Shown in pieces: positions 1 to 7,597 of a stretch of DNA of 64,000 nucleotides (position 1 is the first letter of the stretch; each line of letters opens with the position of its first letter). A program made the translations under genes and the position numbers. The notes below the pieces were generated by a model that did no database searches, had not been told where the DNA came from, and saw only the letters and a program-made list of their open reading frames with translations. The stretch comes from DAOPYU01 sp942493245 (GTDB lineage: Bacteria > Sumerlaeota > Sumerlaeia > UBA8349), in contig OW818685.1 of the NCBI GenBank assembly GCA_942493245.1, positions 1,984,001-2,048,000 of the forward strand, given 5' to 3'.

Positions 1-324
1 GAGTGCTATTGGATGTTCGACGAACCGGCGGATCCTGACAACTATTGCCTGAACGATTTGCAGTTTGCCCAATCGTTCGAGATTGACGGGTCTGTGTACG
101 CCCGGAAGCCGTTTGGGATGTTGGCTGGCGTCATCCGGGAAATCCCGCCGGTCAAGGAATTGGATGGGGTGATGGCGTGCGTCTGCGAGTACAGAAGCGA
201 TGGAGAAACGAAGAACCCGGAAGCGATCTTCATCGAGATGGGGGGGGAACGCAGTGAAAGAGGAGGATTCGTTTATGTTCTTCTAGGAAATCCGATCAGC
301 CAGGAAGACATTGAAGTCATCTAG
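1..324 (+). CDS. Hypothetical protein, 5' end outside the window
   Basis: The reading frame is open from the first base (codons for E-C-Y-W precede the first ATG at position 13), so the gene probably starts upstream and this is its C-terminal part of about 107 residues. It is acidic, without membrane segments or recognisable motifs, and ends 22 bases before the start of the next gene. The tight spacing to the small protein and PspA downstream suggests one operon, so an envelope-stress role is possible, but only by association. I do not recognise the family. Confidence 0.6.
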   Translation, partial: ECYWMFDEPADPDNYCLNDLQFAQSFEIDGSVYARKPFGMLAGVIREIPPVKELDGVMACVCEYRSDGETKNPEAIFIEMGGERSERGGFVYVLLGNPISQEDIEVI

Positions 325-346
325 CCTCAAGAAAAGGAGAACGATC

Positions 347-805
347 ATGAGTTGTTGTGGAACCACGGAAAAGAAAGAGTTGGAAGTCCGGTTGACGACG
401 CCGGAACAGATCGCGGCGGCGTTGAAGGAGTTGGGATACGTCGTCCAGACGGTCGCGGACGGGATTGTGGTGACTTCGCTTCAGGGGCGCTTCCCGGTGG
501 CCATTCAACTGCGTGAGGCGGAAGTGAAGATCACGCTGGAACTGTGCGAATGGAGCCGTATTCCGGAGGGGCTCCAGGCGGAAGTGGCGGTGGCGGCTCT
601 CGATGCCAACATGCTCGATGCGATCGCCCCGTTCGCTTTCGGAATCAATACCGGCGCGGAAGTGGAAGAGGAAGGTGCTCTTCTGGTACTGGTGGACTCC
701 ATCGGGAGCGATTTCCTGACAAAGGACACACTGGATTACTCGATGAAGGCCTTGCTCGAGGCGGTTGTCGCGAGCCGCGATGTACTGGAAATTGCGTTCG
801 CCTGA
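347..805 (+). CDS. Small YjfI/YbjN-like protein upstream of PspA
   Basis: A 152-residue soluble protein. The ATG at 347 was chosen because AAGGAG sits seven bases upstream; a TTG at 311 in the same frame has no such site. It begins M-S-C-C-G and has an alternating beta/alpha pattern with a central F-P-V-x-I-x-L-R-E-A-E-V-x-I strand pair, which resembles DUF2170 (YjfI) and YbjN/secretion-chaperone folds. In enterobacteria yjfI lies beside a PspA homologue (YjfJ), and here the gene lies 56 bases before pspA, which supports that assignment. The exact family is uncertain; a role as a PspA partner is inference. Confidence 0.6.
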   Translation: MSCCGTTEKKELEVRLTTPEQIAAALKELGYVVQTVADGIVVTSLQGRFPVAIQLREAEVKITLELCEWSRIPEGLQAEVAVAALDANMLDAIAPFAFGINTGAEVEEEGALLVLVDSIGSDFLTKDTLDYSMKALLEAVVASRDVLEIAFA

Positions 806-861
806 CCCTGGGTCGGGCAAAAGAATACGATTGTGCAGAGGTTGAAGGGGGAGAGAAAACC

Positions 862-1545
862 ATGGGATTGTTCAAACAGATAGCCAATATCTTCCGCTCG
901 AAGAAGATCGAGTTGGAAGAAGCGATGAAGAATCCGGAGCGGGACATCCGGCTTGCCATCATTGACAGCAAGAAGCAGGCTGTGGATTTTCAGGCGCGCA
1001 TCTCGGAATTGAGCCGCCAGAACAAGATGCTCGAGCGGCAGTTGGAAGAGAAACAGGCGAAGGTCGTCAAGCATCAGGAAATGGCCGCCAAGGCCGTCGA
1101 GACCGGCAATGAGGCCGATGCCTTGACGCTTCTGGAGGCGCAGGGACGCTATGAGGCCGAGGTCAAATCGTTGCAGGACCAGATCGCGAAGAATCAGGCC
1201 GATCTCGAATCCGCCCGCAAGCAGCTCATGGCCATCCAGAGCAAGATCAAGGATGCCGAAATCAACGAAAGCCGCCTGAAAATGCGCCTGGAGTCCGCCA
1301 AAATCCGCGAGAGCCTCGCCAAGGCGCGCTCCGAGATGTATTCCGACGATAACCCGCTGGTCGCTCTGAACGATTTGTCCAAAGCCGTGGACAAGGCTGA
1401 AGCCTCGGCGGAAGCCGTCGAGGAAGAGGTCGGGATGGAATCGGGCAATGTCGAGCAGAGTCTGGAAGAGAAGTACGCAAGTCCGGCTGCGACCTCGAAC
1501 GCTCAGGAGAAACTGGCCGCGCTCAAGGCCACGATGGGTAAGTAA
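862..1545 (+). CDS. pspA: PspA/IM30 family envelope-stress protein
   Basis: A 227-residue peripheral membrane protein of the ESCRT-III-like PspA/IM30/Vipp1 family, which coats and stabilises the inner membrane under stress. The N-terminus M-G-L-F-K-Q-I-A-N-I-F forms the amphipathic helix 0 typical of the family; the rest is almost entirely heptad-rich coiled coil up to about residue 200, with the usual E-E-A-x-x-N-P-x-R-D segment near residue 25. Length matches the family (220-250). The start at 862 follows a GAAGGGGGA ribosome site; upstream in-frame codons are an accidental extension. It is last in its operon, followed by a strong hairpin terminator. No PspF-type regulator is adjacent. Confidence 0.93.
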   Translation: MGLFKQIANIFRSKKIELEEAMKNPERDIRLAIIDSKKQAVDFQARISELSRQNKMLERQLEEKQAKVVKHQEMAAKAVETGNEADALTLLEAQGRYEAEVKSLQDQIAKNQADLESARKQLMAIQSKIKDAEINESRLKMRLESAKIRESLAKARSEMYSDDNPLVALNDLSKAVDKAEASAEAVEEEVGMESGNVEQSLEEKYASPAATSNAQEKLAALKATMGK

Positions 1546-1588
1546 ACATTTCCCGGAGCGCCGGATAAGCCGGTATCCGCATCATAAG

Positions 1589-1613
1589 AAAAGCCCCGGT
1601 CTCCGGGGCTTTT
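1589..1613. terminator. Bidirectional hairpin terminator between pspA and kdsD
   Basis: Perfect GC-rich stem AAAAGCCCCGG / CCGGGGCTTTT around a TCT loop, with A and T tracts on the two sides, so it can act on both strands between the convergent pspA and kdsD genes. Confidence 0.85.
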
Positions 1614-1668
1614 CTTTATGTCTTCATCGGTCCCGCATCTTGTGAACCTTGTCTCTTTCAAAAATCCC

Positions 1669-2643
1669 TCAGCAGATTTTCAGCAGATCGTGCATCCGCA
1701 ACATTCCCACGGCGCGGCCCTGTTTGTTGACCACCGGCAGGACCGAAATCTGAAAGGGACGGTCCTCCATCAATTGCAGGGCGTGCGCGGCCTTGTCTTC
1801 CTCGCACACCACGGTGGGGTTTTTCGTCATCAGGTCGGACGCCTTGAGGTCGAAGAAGCGTTCCCGTTGTTTGAGGGCGCGTTTCAAGTCGCCGTCGGTG
1901 ACGATCCCCACCAGCTTGCGCGAGCGCCGGTCTGCGATGACATTGACACCGCCCAGACGTTTTTCGGTCAATTCGGCCAGAACTTCGTCAACGGTGGCGC
2001 CGGGCAGGATCATGGGGTTCCGGTCGCCCCCATGCATGAGGTCGCGCACGGTGAGGAGCAGACGCCGCCCGAGGGAGCCGCCGGGGTGGTAGAGGGCAAA
2101 ATCCTCATGGCGGAAATTGCGCTGTTTGCTCAGCACGCCCGCCAGAGCGTCGCCCACGGCCAGAGAGGCCAGTGCGCTGGCCGTCGGGGCCAGGTTCAGG
2201 TGATCGGCTTCCTGGGGCACGTCAAGCCGGATGATGCAATCGGCGGCGTGGGCCAGATCCGAGTCGGGGTTGCCCACCATGGCGATGATTTTGGCGCCGA
2301 TCCGACGGATGGGGACCACGATGTCGAGCAGCTCCGCCGTCTGGCCGCTGTGGCTCATCGCCAGCACCACGTCGTCGCTGTGGACCATGCCCAGGTCGCC
2401 GTGCAGCGCGTCGGCGGCGTGCATGAAGACCGCCAGCGTGCCGGTGCTGGCCATCGTAGCGGCGATCTTCTGGCCGATCAGGCCCGACTTGCCGATGCCC
2501 GTCACGACCAGTTTGCCCGGCGATTTCTGAATCAGGCGCACCGCCTGAACGAACCCCTCGTCCAGCGCCAGCATGGTCCGTTCGAGGCTTTCCATTTCTT
2601 TTCCCAGGATGGCGCGCGCTTCTGTCAAGATATTGACTGCCAT
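1669..2643 (-). CDS. kdsD: Arabinose-5-phosphate isomerase (KdsD/KpsF)
   Basis: A 324-residue cytoplasmic enzyme that converts D-ribulose 5-phosphate to D-arabinose 5-phosphate, the first committed step towards Kdo of lipopolysaccharide. The SIS sugar-isomerase domain fills residues 1-190, with the phosphate-binding G-x-G-K-S-G at about 49-54, the A-L-H-G-D-L-G motif, the L-A-P-T-x-S-A segment and the H-P-G-G-x-L-G-R-R signature. Two CBS domains follow from about residue 205 to the end, as in full-length KdsD and KpsF. Length equals the family norm. It lies 77 bases downstream of the P-loop kinase gene on the same strand and is probably co-transcribed with it. Its presence argues for a Kdo-containing outer membrane. 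Confidence 0.95.
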   Translation of the reverse strand: MAVNILTEARAILGKEMESLERTMLALDEGFVQAVRLIQKSPGKLVVTGIGKSGLIGQKIAATMASTGTLAVFMHAADALHGDLGMVHSDDVVLAMSHSGQTAELLDIVVPIRRIGAKIIAMVGNPDSDLAHAADCIIRLDVPQEADHLNLAPTASALASLAVGDALAGVLSKQRNFRHEDFALYHPGGSLGRRLLLTVRDLMHGGDRNPMILPGATVDEVLAELTEKRLGGVNVIADRRSRKLVGIVTDGDLKRALKQRERFFDLKASDLMTKNPTVVCEEDKAAHALQLMEDRPFQISVLPVVNKQGRAVGMLRMHDLLKIC

Positions 2644-2720
2644 GAGACTGTTCTTTCTCCGTTGTTGCGAATCTGTCAGGGAAACGGCTTCCCTTATACA
2701 TTATATATAGAGAGATGGGT

Positions 2721-3272
2721 TCAGCGTTTTTCCAATTGGGCCAGCAGGGCGTTGATCCGCTCCTCGAGTGTTTCGAGCGTGCCGTCGTTTACTATAAGGG
2801 TGTCGGCCATCTCTTTGCAGGCCTGGAGTTGCTGGCTGTTCGGGTCGCCGTTCTGCATCTGTTGTGCTTCGGCGGCGGCAAATTCCTCAAAGGTGACGGG
2901 GTCGCCCTGACGGGCGCGGCCCCGACTCCGTTCGTACCGGGTCCGAATGGAGGCGTCCACGAAGACCATCGAAAAATCGGGTCGGGCGCGCAGGGCCTGG
3001 ACTTCGCCGCTGTGGCGAATCGAGGTGACCACGGCCTGTGGAACGTCTGTCAGGTGGCGCAGGGCGCGTTCGGCCAGAACTTGCGGGCCGAACTGGGTGC
3101 GCATCTCGTTGCCGACCTGGGTCAGCCGGGGGATGGTGATTTCCTCGCCACGCTGGCGGATCTCCTCGCGGATCATGTCGGAGAGTGAGACGTGGCGAAA
3201 TCCCTTCTGAATGAGGATTTCGGCAACAGAGTCTTTGCCTGCGGCGAAAAAACCAGTGACTCCGAGGATCAT
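2721..3272 (-). CDS. P-loop nucleoside/CoA kinase-like protein (UPF0200-type AAA)
   Basis: A 183-residue cytoplasmic P-loop protein. The start at 3272 was preferred over the ATG at 3296 because AGGAGG lies nine bases before it. The phosphate loop G-F-F-A-A-G-K-D-S is at residues 7-15; note Asp directly after the Lys where Ser/Thr is usual, with a Ser next. An R-x-R lid-like segment and the adenylate/dephospho-CoA-kinase order of elements follow, closest in feel to the archaeal-type UPF0200 family rather than to CoaE. Substrate cannot be assigned. It lies first in a probable two-gene unit with kdsD. Confidence 0.7.
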   Translation of the reverse strand: MILGVTGFFAAGKDSVAEILIQKGFRHVSLSDMIREEIRQRGEEITIPRLTQVGNEMRTQFGPQVLAERALRHLTDVPQAVVTSIRHSGEVQALRARPDFSMVFVDASIRTRYERSRGRARQGDPVTFEEFAAAEAQQMQNGDPNSQQLQACKEMADTLIVNDGTLETLEERINALLAQLEKR

Positions 3273-3463
3273 AGGGAACAACCTCCTCTCCTTCATAATA
3301 ACACCATTGAGGAAGATGCCCGGAATCCGAGGTGGAATCAAGTAGAAAAACGGCCATCGGCCAGTCCACGCCAGGAACTCCTCATTGTCCGGCGAATTGT
3401 GAGGTTGTCGTTTGAGGGGGGAGATGTGGGGAAGTCCTTGTTCTGCAAAAATGAGGATGGCCC

Positions 3464-3577
3464 GGAGGTGGCACGGGCGTCCCGCCCGTGAAGGGCCGAC
3501 GTTCTCGTCGGCAGGGCCGGAGATTTCGAGTCTTTTGTTCCGGAGCCTCTTCATGGGCGAGACGCCCATGCCACCTC
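3464..3577. repeat. REP/BIME-like 114-bp repeat, copy 1
   Basis: Bounded by GAGGTGGCA at the left and its complement TGCCACCTC at the right. Each end contains a near-perfect hairpin (CACGGGCG / CGCCCGTG left; CATGGGCG / CGCCCATG right) and the middle holds GCCGACG-TTCT-CGTCGGC. The two end hairpins differ by one base pair that changes on both sides together (C-G versus T-A). A second copy begins 203 bp to the right. Confidence 0.8.
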
Positions 3578-3666
3578 AGAGTCGCCTTCTTCTCTGGGTG
3601 AAAGCCCAAAGATGGGAATGTGGGTGTTCGTAAGCCGAAAGATTCTTTAGACAATGAGGAGTTCCC

Positions 3667-3780
3667 GGAGGTGGCACGGGCGTCCCGCCCGTGAATTGCC
3701 GACGTTTTCGTCGGCAGAGTCGGGAATTTCAGGGCTTTTGTCTTGGAGTCCCTTCATGGGCGGGACGCCCATGCCACCTC
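3667..3780. repeat. REP/BIME-like 114-bp repeat, copy 2
   Basis: Same layout as the copy at 3464-3577: inverted ends GAGGTGGCA/TGCCACCTC, three hairpins in the same order, with the central loop TTTT instead of TTCT. Both copies are followed by the related sequence CAGA-NN-CGCCTTC. The spacing and orientation (direct) are as expected for dispersed palindromic repeats. Confidence 0.8.
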
Positions 3781-3825
3781 AGAACCGCCTTCCTCATCTG
3801 TGTGAAGGCTTACCAATGAGCCAAA

Positions 3826-4045
3826 AACCGCGGTTGAGGACGGAAAACGAATCCTGTATTCTTGTCTTATGGGGCGAAAAATGTTTTGGCGCGGTCACCT
3901 TTGGGGTGAGTCTAACGGACCGCGCCAATCAGGAGATTGGCGATCCCGGCAACCGCTTTCTCCCTATGAAAATGGGCGTTTCCTGGGAGGGCGGGCGTCT
4001 CGCCCGCCTGGAGTAAAGCCGGGGCAGGGACGCTCAACTGCGGTT
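3826..4045. repeat. 220-bp element with inverted ends and two hairpins, copy A
   Basis: Starts AACCGCGGTTGA and ends TCAACTGCGGTT, forming inverted ends. An internal hairpin CGCCAATC-AGGA-GATTGGCG lies at 3923-3942 and a GC hairpin GGCGGGCG-TCT-CGCCCGCC at 3990-4008. A diverged copy in opposite orientation occupies 58394-58610 with all these features at the same distances. No coding sequence inside; it resembles a non-autonomous mobile or extragenic element. Confidence 0.75.
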
Positions 4046-4352
4046 TCTAGATGAGGAGTTCCGGCCACTCCTTATCCAACGGGACGACCGGGGAAGAGGC
4101 TCGAAGCCGGGGAAAAGTTGGGGAGAAGTGCGGATGGTGTGGATTTTGCTGACCTTCCTGATTGGGGGTGGGGAGAGAGGATGTTTGTCAGAAAAAATGA
4201 CAAAACGCGAAGTTCTCTGCGGTCTGAAATGCCCGGAAAAGGGGGGCTTTCTCTGTCCAATCGGCCCACGCAGTCCACTCGGTCCAGTTCTTTACCGCCA
4301 ATCCCCCGCCCGGTTCGGGGGGGAAAAGCGAGGCCCTGGAAAGAAAAAAGAC

Positions 4353-4382
4353 TTGACCATTTTTCGAAAATTCTGGTACGGT
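4353..4382 (+). promoter_or_regulatory. Candidate sigma70 promoter before the M23 gene
   Basis: TTGACC at 4353-4358 and TACGGT at 4377-4382 with an 18-bp spacer, about 125 bases before the start codon at 4506. The match is moderate and no other promoter is evident in this interval. Confidence 0.35.
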
Positions 4383-4505
4383 GCCATAACGGCTGGGCAG
4401 GGAGCCTTGAAAAAGAGGCAATATCCGAGTTCCGGCGGATGAGACAAATACCGGAATGTGGCTGCGTACAATCTAAACTGGCCTACGTGGTTAGAGGAGC
4501 CTGAA

Positions 4506-5513
4506 ATGCGATTGATACGAACAGACGCGGAACTTTCTATAGGGCGCCACTGGGCGGCTGGCCTGTGTTGCGCCCTTTTTTTATTGGGTGGAGTTGGAAA
4601 TCTGCAAGCGGCGGCGGCCGCCAAGGCGGCGCCTGTAGCGGCTCCAGTCAATTCGATTTCGGTCTCGAGCGCTCAGGTCGGCGGGTTGCGTGCCTTTCCG
4701 GGGCGGCTTCTGGGGGTCATCGGAAGTCAGATGACCAACAAGGCGATGATCGTGCTCGATGGGGTGGAACAACCGGTTCTGGTGTCCCAGGGCGATCTGG
4801 TGGCGGGTTACACGGTTGAGAGTATCGAAGAAGACACCATTTCCATAAAACAGGGAGACGCGAAAGAGGATCTCTTTGTCTTTAAGACATTGAAATATGT
4901 CGCGTCCAACAAGTCGGCCAAGATCGTCAAGGACGTGCCGACCGAGTCGGAACTGGCTGCGGCCAAGACGCCTAAACCGTTCAAATCCCGAGTGGGGTCG
5001 CGTCAGTTGGCGTCCGCCGAGCCGGAATACGAAGAACCGGTGCGTGTTTCGTCTTCTCGGTCGGTGGTGCGTTCTTCCTCGATCAAGTTCAACCACCCGA
5101 TTCGGAATGCCGGGTATGTCTCCTCGTCTTTCGGTTATCGTGTCAGACCCAAAGGCCAGGGGGGGTATGGCAGCAAGAATCACAAGGGGATTGATCTGGC
5201 TGTGTCCACGGGAACGAAAGTCTATCCCGCAGCACCGGGTGTGGTCAAGAAAACGGGTTACTCGTGGAGTCAGGGAAACTATGTTATTGTATCGCATGGT
5301 GGCGGTTATGAGACGCATTATTACCATCTGAACAACAGGCGACCGATTGTCCGTACAGGACAATCGGTGCCGGTCAATCAGATTATCGGGTATTCGGGTG
5401 ATACGGGTATTTCCACGGGGCCCCACCTGCATTTTCAGATTGAGAAGAACGGGCGTGCGGTCGATCCTGCGGATTATGTCACCTTCGGTGGCCGTCGTAG
5501 TAGCCGTCGCTAG
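4506..5513 (+). CDS. Secreted LytM-type M23 metallopeptidase
   Basis: A 335-residue exported protein. The ATG at 4506 has GAGGAG seven bases upstream. Residues 1-40 form a signal peptide with an alanine-rich end. A middle segment (about 60-140), with the V-L-D-G-V-E-Q-P-V-L-V-S-Q-G-D-x-V pattern, resembles the HR/PilP domain of secretion-pilot proteins. The C-terminal 125 residues are a lysostaphin-like peptidase with the zinc ligands H-x-x-x-D (N-H-K-G-I-D), a H-Y-Y-H segment and the H-L-H-F motif, so it should be catalytically competent against peptidoglycan cross-links, or act as an amidase activator as many LytM proteins do. Only 11 bases separate it from the deacetylase gene. Confidence 0.9.
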   Translation: MRLIRTDAELSIGRHWAAGLCCALFLLGGVGNLQAAAAAKAAPVAAPVNSISVSSAQVGGLRAFPGRLLGVIGSQMTNKAMIVLDGVEQPVLVSQGDLVAGYTVESIEEDTISIKQGDAKEDLFVFKTLKYVASNKSAKIVKDVPTESELAAAKTPKPFKSRVGSRQLASAEPEYEEPVRVSSSRSVVRSSSIKFNHPIRNAGYVSSSFGYRVRPKGQGGYGSKNHKGIDLAVSTGTKVYPAAPGVVKKTGYSWSQGNYVIVSHGGGYETHYYHLNNRRPIVRTGQSVPVNQIIGYSGDTGISTGPHLHFQIEKNGRAVDPADYVTFGGRRSSRR

Positions 5514-5524
5514 TCTCATGCCTT

Positions 5525-6247
5525 ATGGATCTTCTCGCATTCGGTGCTCATCCCGACGATATTGAACTGTTCGCTGGCGGTTTCATGGCCCAGTGCGTGG
5601 CGCAGGGCCATGCGGTGGGGTTGGCGCATTTGACGCGAGGCGAGCGGGGAACCCGGGGAACGCCCGAGGAGCGTCGCGCCGAGGCTTTGCAGGCGGCTCA
5701 GGCGCTCGGCATCGGCGCGGATCGGGTGGCTTTTCTGGATCTGGGCGATACGCTTGTCGAAAACACCGAAGCCAACCGGCTCGAGGTGATTCGGGTTTTG
5801 CGCCGCTGGCGGCCCCGGGTGGTGTTGCACGGCCACCCGCTGGACCGCCATCCGGACCATCGCAAGGGGTGCCTGCTGGTGCAGGATGCCTGTTATTATG
5901 CGGGGCTGGCGCGTGTGGACACGGGTCAGCCGCCCTGGCGGCCCGAAAAGCGGATTCAGTTTCTGAACAACACGCTGCCAAGCGAGCCCCCTTCTTTCAT
6001 CGCGGACATCACGCCTTTTTTCCCCCAGAAACTCGAAGCTTTGCGCGCCTACCGCTCCCAGTTTCACAATCCGGACTATTCCGGTCCGGAGACGTACATC
6101 AGCACACGCGAGTTTTTCGAGCAGATCGAAATTCGCGCACGGTTCTATGGGGGTCAGATCGGGGCGCGTTATGGCGAGCCTTTCATGACGCCCGAACCGT
6201 TGGGGCTGCGCGCGCCCCTGTCTCTTTTTCTGAATCCTTCTCTTTGA
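5525..6247 (+). CDS. bshB1: PIG-L deacetylase, BshB1-like
   Basis: A 240-residue cytoplasmic zinc hydrolase of the LmbE/PIG-L family. The zinc motif A-H-P-D-D-I-E is at residues 8-14 and the second site H-P-L-D-R-H-P-D-H near 105-113. The C-terminal R-A-Y-R-S-Q-F and S-R-E-F-F-E segments and the 240-residue length fit BshB1, which deacetylates GlcNAc-malate in bacillithiol synthesis, or a similar sugar amide. No bshA or bshC is in view, so the substrate is inferred from similarity only. It follows the M23 gene by 11 bases and they are probably co-transcribed. Confidence 0.8.
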   Translation: MDLLAFGAHPDDIELFAGGFMAQCVAQGHAVGLAHLTRGERGTRGTPEERRAEALQAAQALGIGADRVAFLDLGDTLVENTEANRLEVIRVLRRWRPRVVLHGHPLDRHPDHRKGCLLVQDACYYAGLARVDTGQPPWRPEKRIQFLNNTLPSEPPSFIADITPFFPQKLEALRAYRSQFHNPDYSGPETYISTREFFEQIEIRARFYGGQIGARYGEPFMTPEPLGLRAPLSLFLNPSL

Positions 6248-6276
6248 TTTTTTCAGCCATTCGTTCGTTTTCTTTT

Positions 6277-6321
6277 GACCGGATGCTCGGTCTTCCTCAT
6301 AATATAGCGAGAATGCTCTCG
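6277..6321. promoter_or_regulatory. Two palindromes, candidate activator sites for the EPS promoter
   Basis: GACCGGATGCTCGGTC (6277-6292, arms GACCG/CGGTC) and CGAGAATGCTCTCG (6308-6321, arms CGAGA/TCTCG). Their centres are 30 bp apart, about three helical turns, and they lie 113-157 bp upstream of the -24/-12 promoter at 6434, the usual distance for sigma54 enhancer sites. Both contain ATGCTC in the middle. They do not match the TGTTCA-type sites found elsewhere in the window. Confidence 0.45.
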
Positions 6322-6433
6322 GAAAATGTTGGAGTGGATTTGTGGGCAACGGAACCCACGATCCAATTCCTGTGAAATGAAGGCGTTATCCAACATCATC
6401 TGGTGGTGTGTGGGAATGCTGTACTTGGGAAGT

Positions 6434-6449
6434 TGGCCTGTAATTTGCT
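6434..6449 (+). promoter_or_regulatory. Sigma54 (-24/-12) promoter of the exopolysaccharide operon
   Basis: TGGCCTGTAATTTGCT has GG and GC separated by exactly ten bases, matching the sigma54 consensus TGGCAC-N5-TTGCT at the conserved positions. It lies 122 bases upstream of the first gene of the exopolysaccharide operon, in a 320-bp gene-free interval. Confidence 0.6.
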
Positions 6450-6570
6450 TGAGTAGGGATGTGCCGGAATATGGCCGGTTTTGCGGAAAAGTTTGACGCT
6501 CCTGTTGCTCTTGCGGAAAAGGCGATCGTTCAGTAACTTCTCTATTTCCTGTTGTTTGGAGATCTCGACC

Positions 6571-7551
6571 ATGTGTTCCGGAAATGTGCCGTTTTCCCGG
6601 CGTATTCAAAATAGGCAAGTTTTGTCGAACGGGTTCCCCGCATTTCGAATCCAGGGAGCATCGGCGGCTTCTGGTCTGCTACCCGGTAGCAGGTGGGGGG
6701 TGCGGGTGTTCCTTTTCTTTTGTCTTTTGGGGTGTCTCTGGACCCTGACAGCCTGCTCAACAGTGCCCAGGAAGTTGATCGAGCCGCCGTTCGATGGGCG
6801 GGAACAGGGGGACGTGCCTGCGGAGGGGTTGAAGGCGCGTGAGGCCTACCGGTTACGGGAAGGCGATTCCCTGAAGGTGATGGTTCAGGGGTACGAGGAG
6901 TTTTCCGGGAACCTGAAGGTGGATATGGAAGGGTGTGTGCGCCTGCCGTACACCTTTGAAAGGCTCCATCTGGCCGAGAGCACGCTGGCAGAAGCGGAGG
7001 CGTTAATCGGTAATGCGTTCCGGCCTTATATTGTGGGCGATCCGCCGGTGGTGTTGACGCTGCTGAAAGCCAACAGTCACTTCTATTATATTCTGGGAGA
7101 AGTTTCGAAACCGGGGAAGTATCCGATTGCGGATGAGTATGTGTTTGTGCGGGAAGCGGTGGTGCGCGCCGGGTGGTTGAAGTCGACGGCGGGTCTGACC
7201 CGGGCCGAGTTGGTCAGTTCAAAGCCGGACCGTCACGAAAAGCGGGAAATAGATCTGAAGAAGATTCTGCGCGACGGCGATTTGACGGAGAATTACCTGA
7301 TCGAGCATGGCGATATTATTTATGTGCCGCCGACGCGTTTGCGTCAGTTCACTTCGACTCTGGCGTATTTCCTGATGCCGGTCGGGGTGTTGAGCGCGTA
7401 CTTCCACGGTACTCAGGGGATCATTGATTACACGCAGGACGAGATTCCGCTGGAAGATGTGCCGGATAGTTTCTACTCGGGGCAGTATGGGTATTATGGC
7501 AACTATGGCACTGTGGGCGAGTACGGGTATTCGAGCGGTTTCGGTTTTTGA
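6571..7551 (+). CDS. Wza-type polysaccharide export lipoprotein
   Basis: A 326-residue outer-membrane polysaccharide export protein. The ATG at 6571 has GGAGAT seven bases before it; a GTG at 6700 would give a more conventional short signal peptide and remains possible. A hydrophobic run ends in the lipobox L-T-A-C followed by S-T. A Poly_export (PES) domain follows (Y-R-L-R-E-G-D-S-L-K-V to about 100 residues later), then one SLBB domain (Y-I-L-G-E-V-S-K-P-G-K-Y-P). Near the C-terminus a hydrophobic stretch, then a Tyr/Gly-rich tail. It is the first gene of the exopolysaccharide operon, 46 bases before the chain-length gene, and should form the outer-membrane exit pore. Confidence 0.88.
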   Translation: MCSGNVPFSRRIQNRQVLSNGFPAFRIQGASAASGLLPGSRWGVRVFLFFCLLGCLWTLTACSTVPRKLIEPPFDGREQGDVPAEGLKAREAYRLREGDSLKVMVQGYEEFSGNLKVDMEGCVRLPYTFERLHLAESTLAEAEALIGNAFRPYIVGDPPVVLTLLKANSHFYYILGEVSKPGKYPIADEYVFVREAVVRAGWLKSTAGLTRAELVSSKPDRHEKREIDLKKILRDGDLTENYLIEHGDIIYVPPTRLRQFTSTLAYFLMPVGVLSAYFHGTQGIIDYTQDEIPLEDVPDSFYSGQYGYYGNYGTVGEYGYSSGFGF

Positions 7552-7597
7552 AGTTGTGAAAGAAATTGAAGGATCAGTTTCCCGAAGGTGATTTGCC

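Larger units (their letters stand above)
3297..4505. other. Long gene-free region carrying hairpin repeats
   Basis: No convincing gene is present: the open frames here lack ribosome sites and have compositions dictated by GC-rich hairpins. The stretch holds two copies of a 114-bp repeat (3464-3577, 3667-3780), one copy of a 220-bp element (3826-4045) and a possible promoter for the peptidase gene near 4353-4382. Confidence 0.75.

Noticed and set aside
544..861. In-frame extension of pspA to an ATG at 544
   Set aside because: It overlaps the upstream gene entirely, is low-complexity Gly/Arg, and the family start M-G-L-F with a ribosome site is at 862.
4118..4504. Open frames in the gap before the M23 gene
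   Set aside because: Two overlapping frames of similar length, no ribosome sites, compositions unlike neighbouring genes, and no recognisable domain.
6253..6618. Minus-strand frame across the exopolysaccharide promoter region
   Set aside because: No start signal, no domain, and it overlaps the sigma54 promoter and the export lipoprotein gene.
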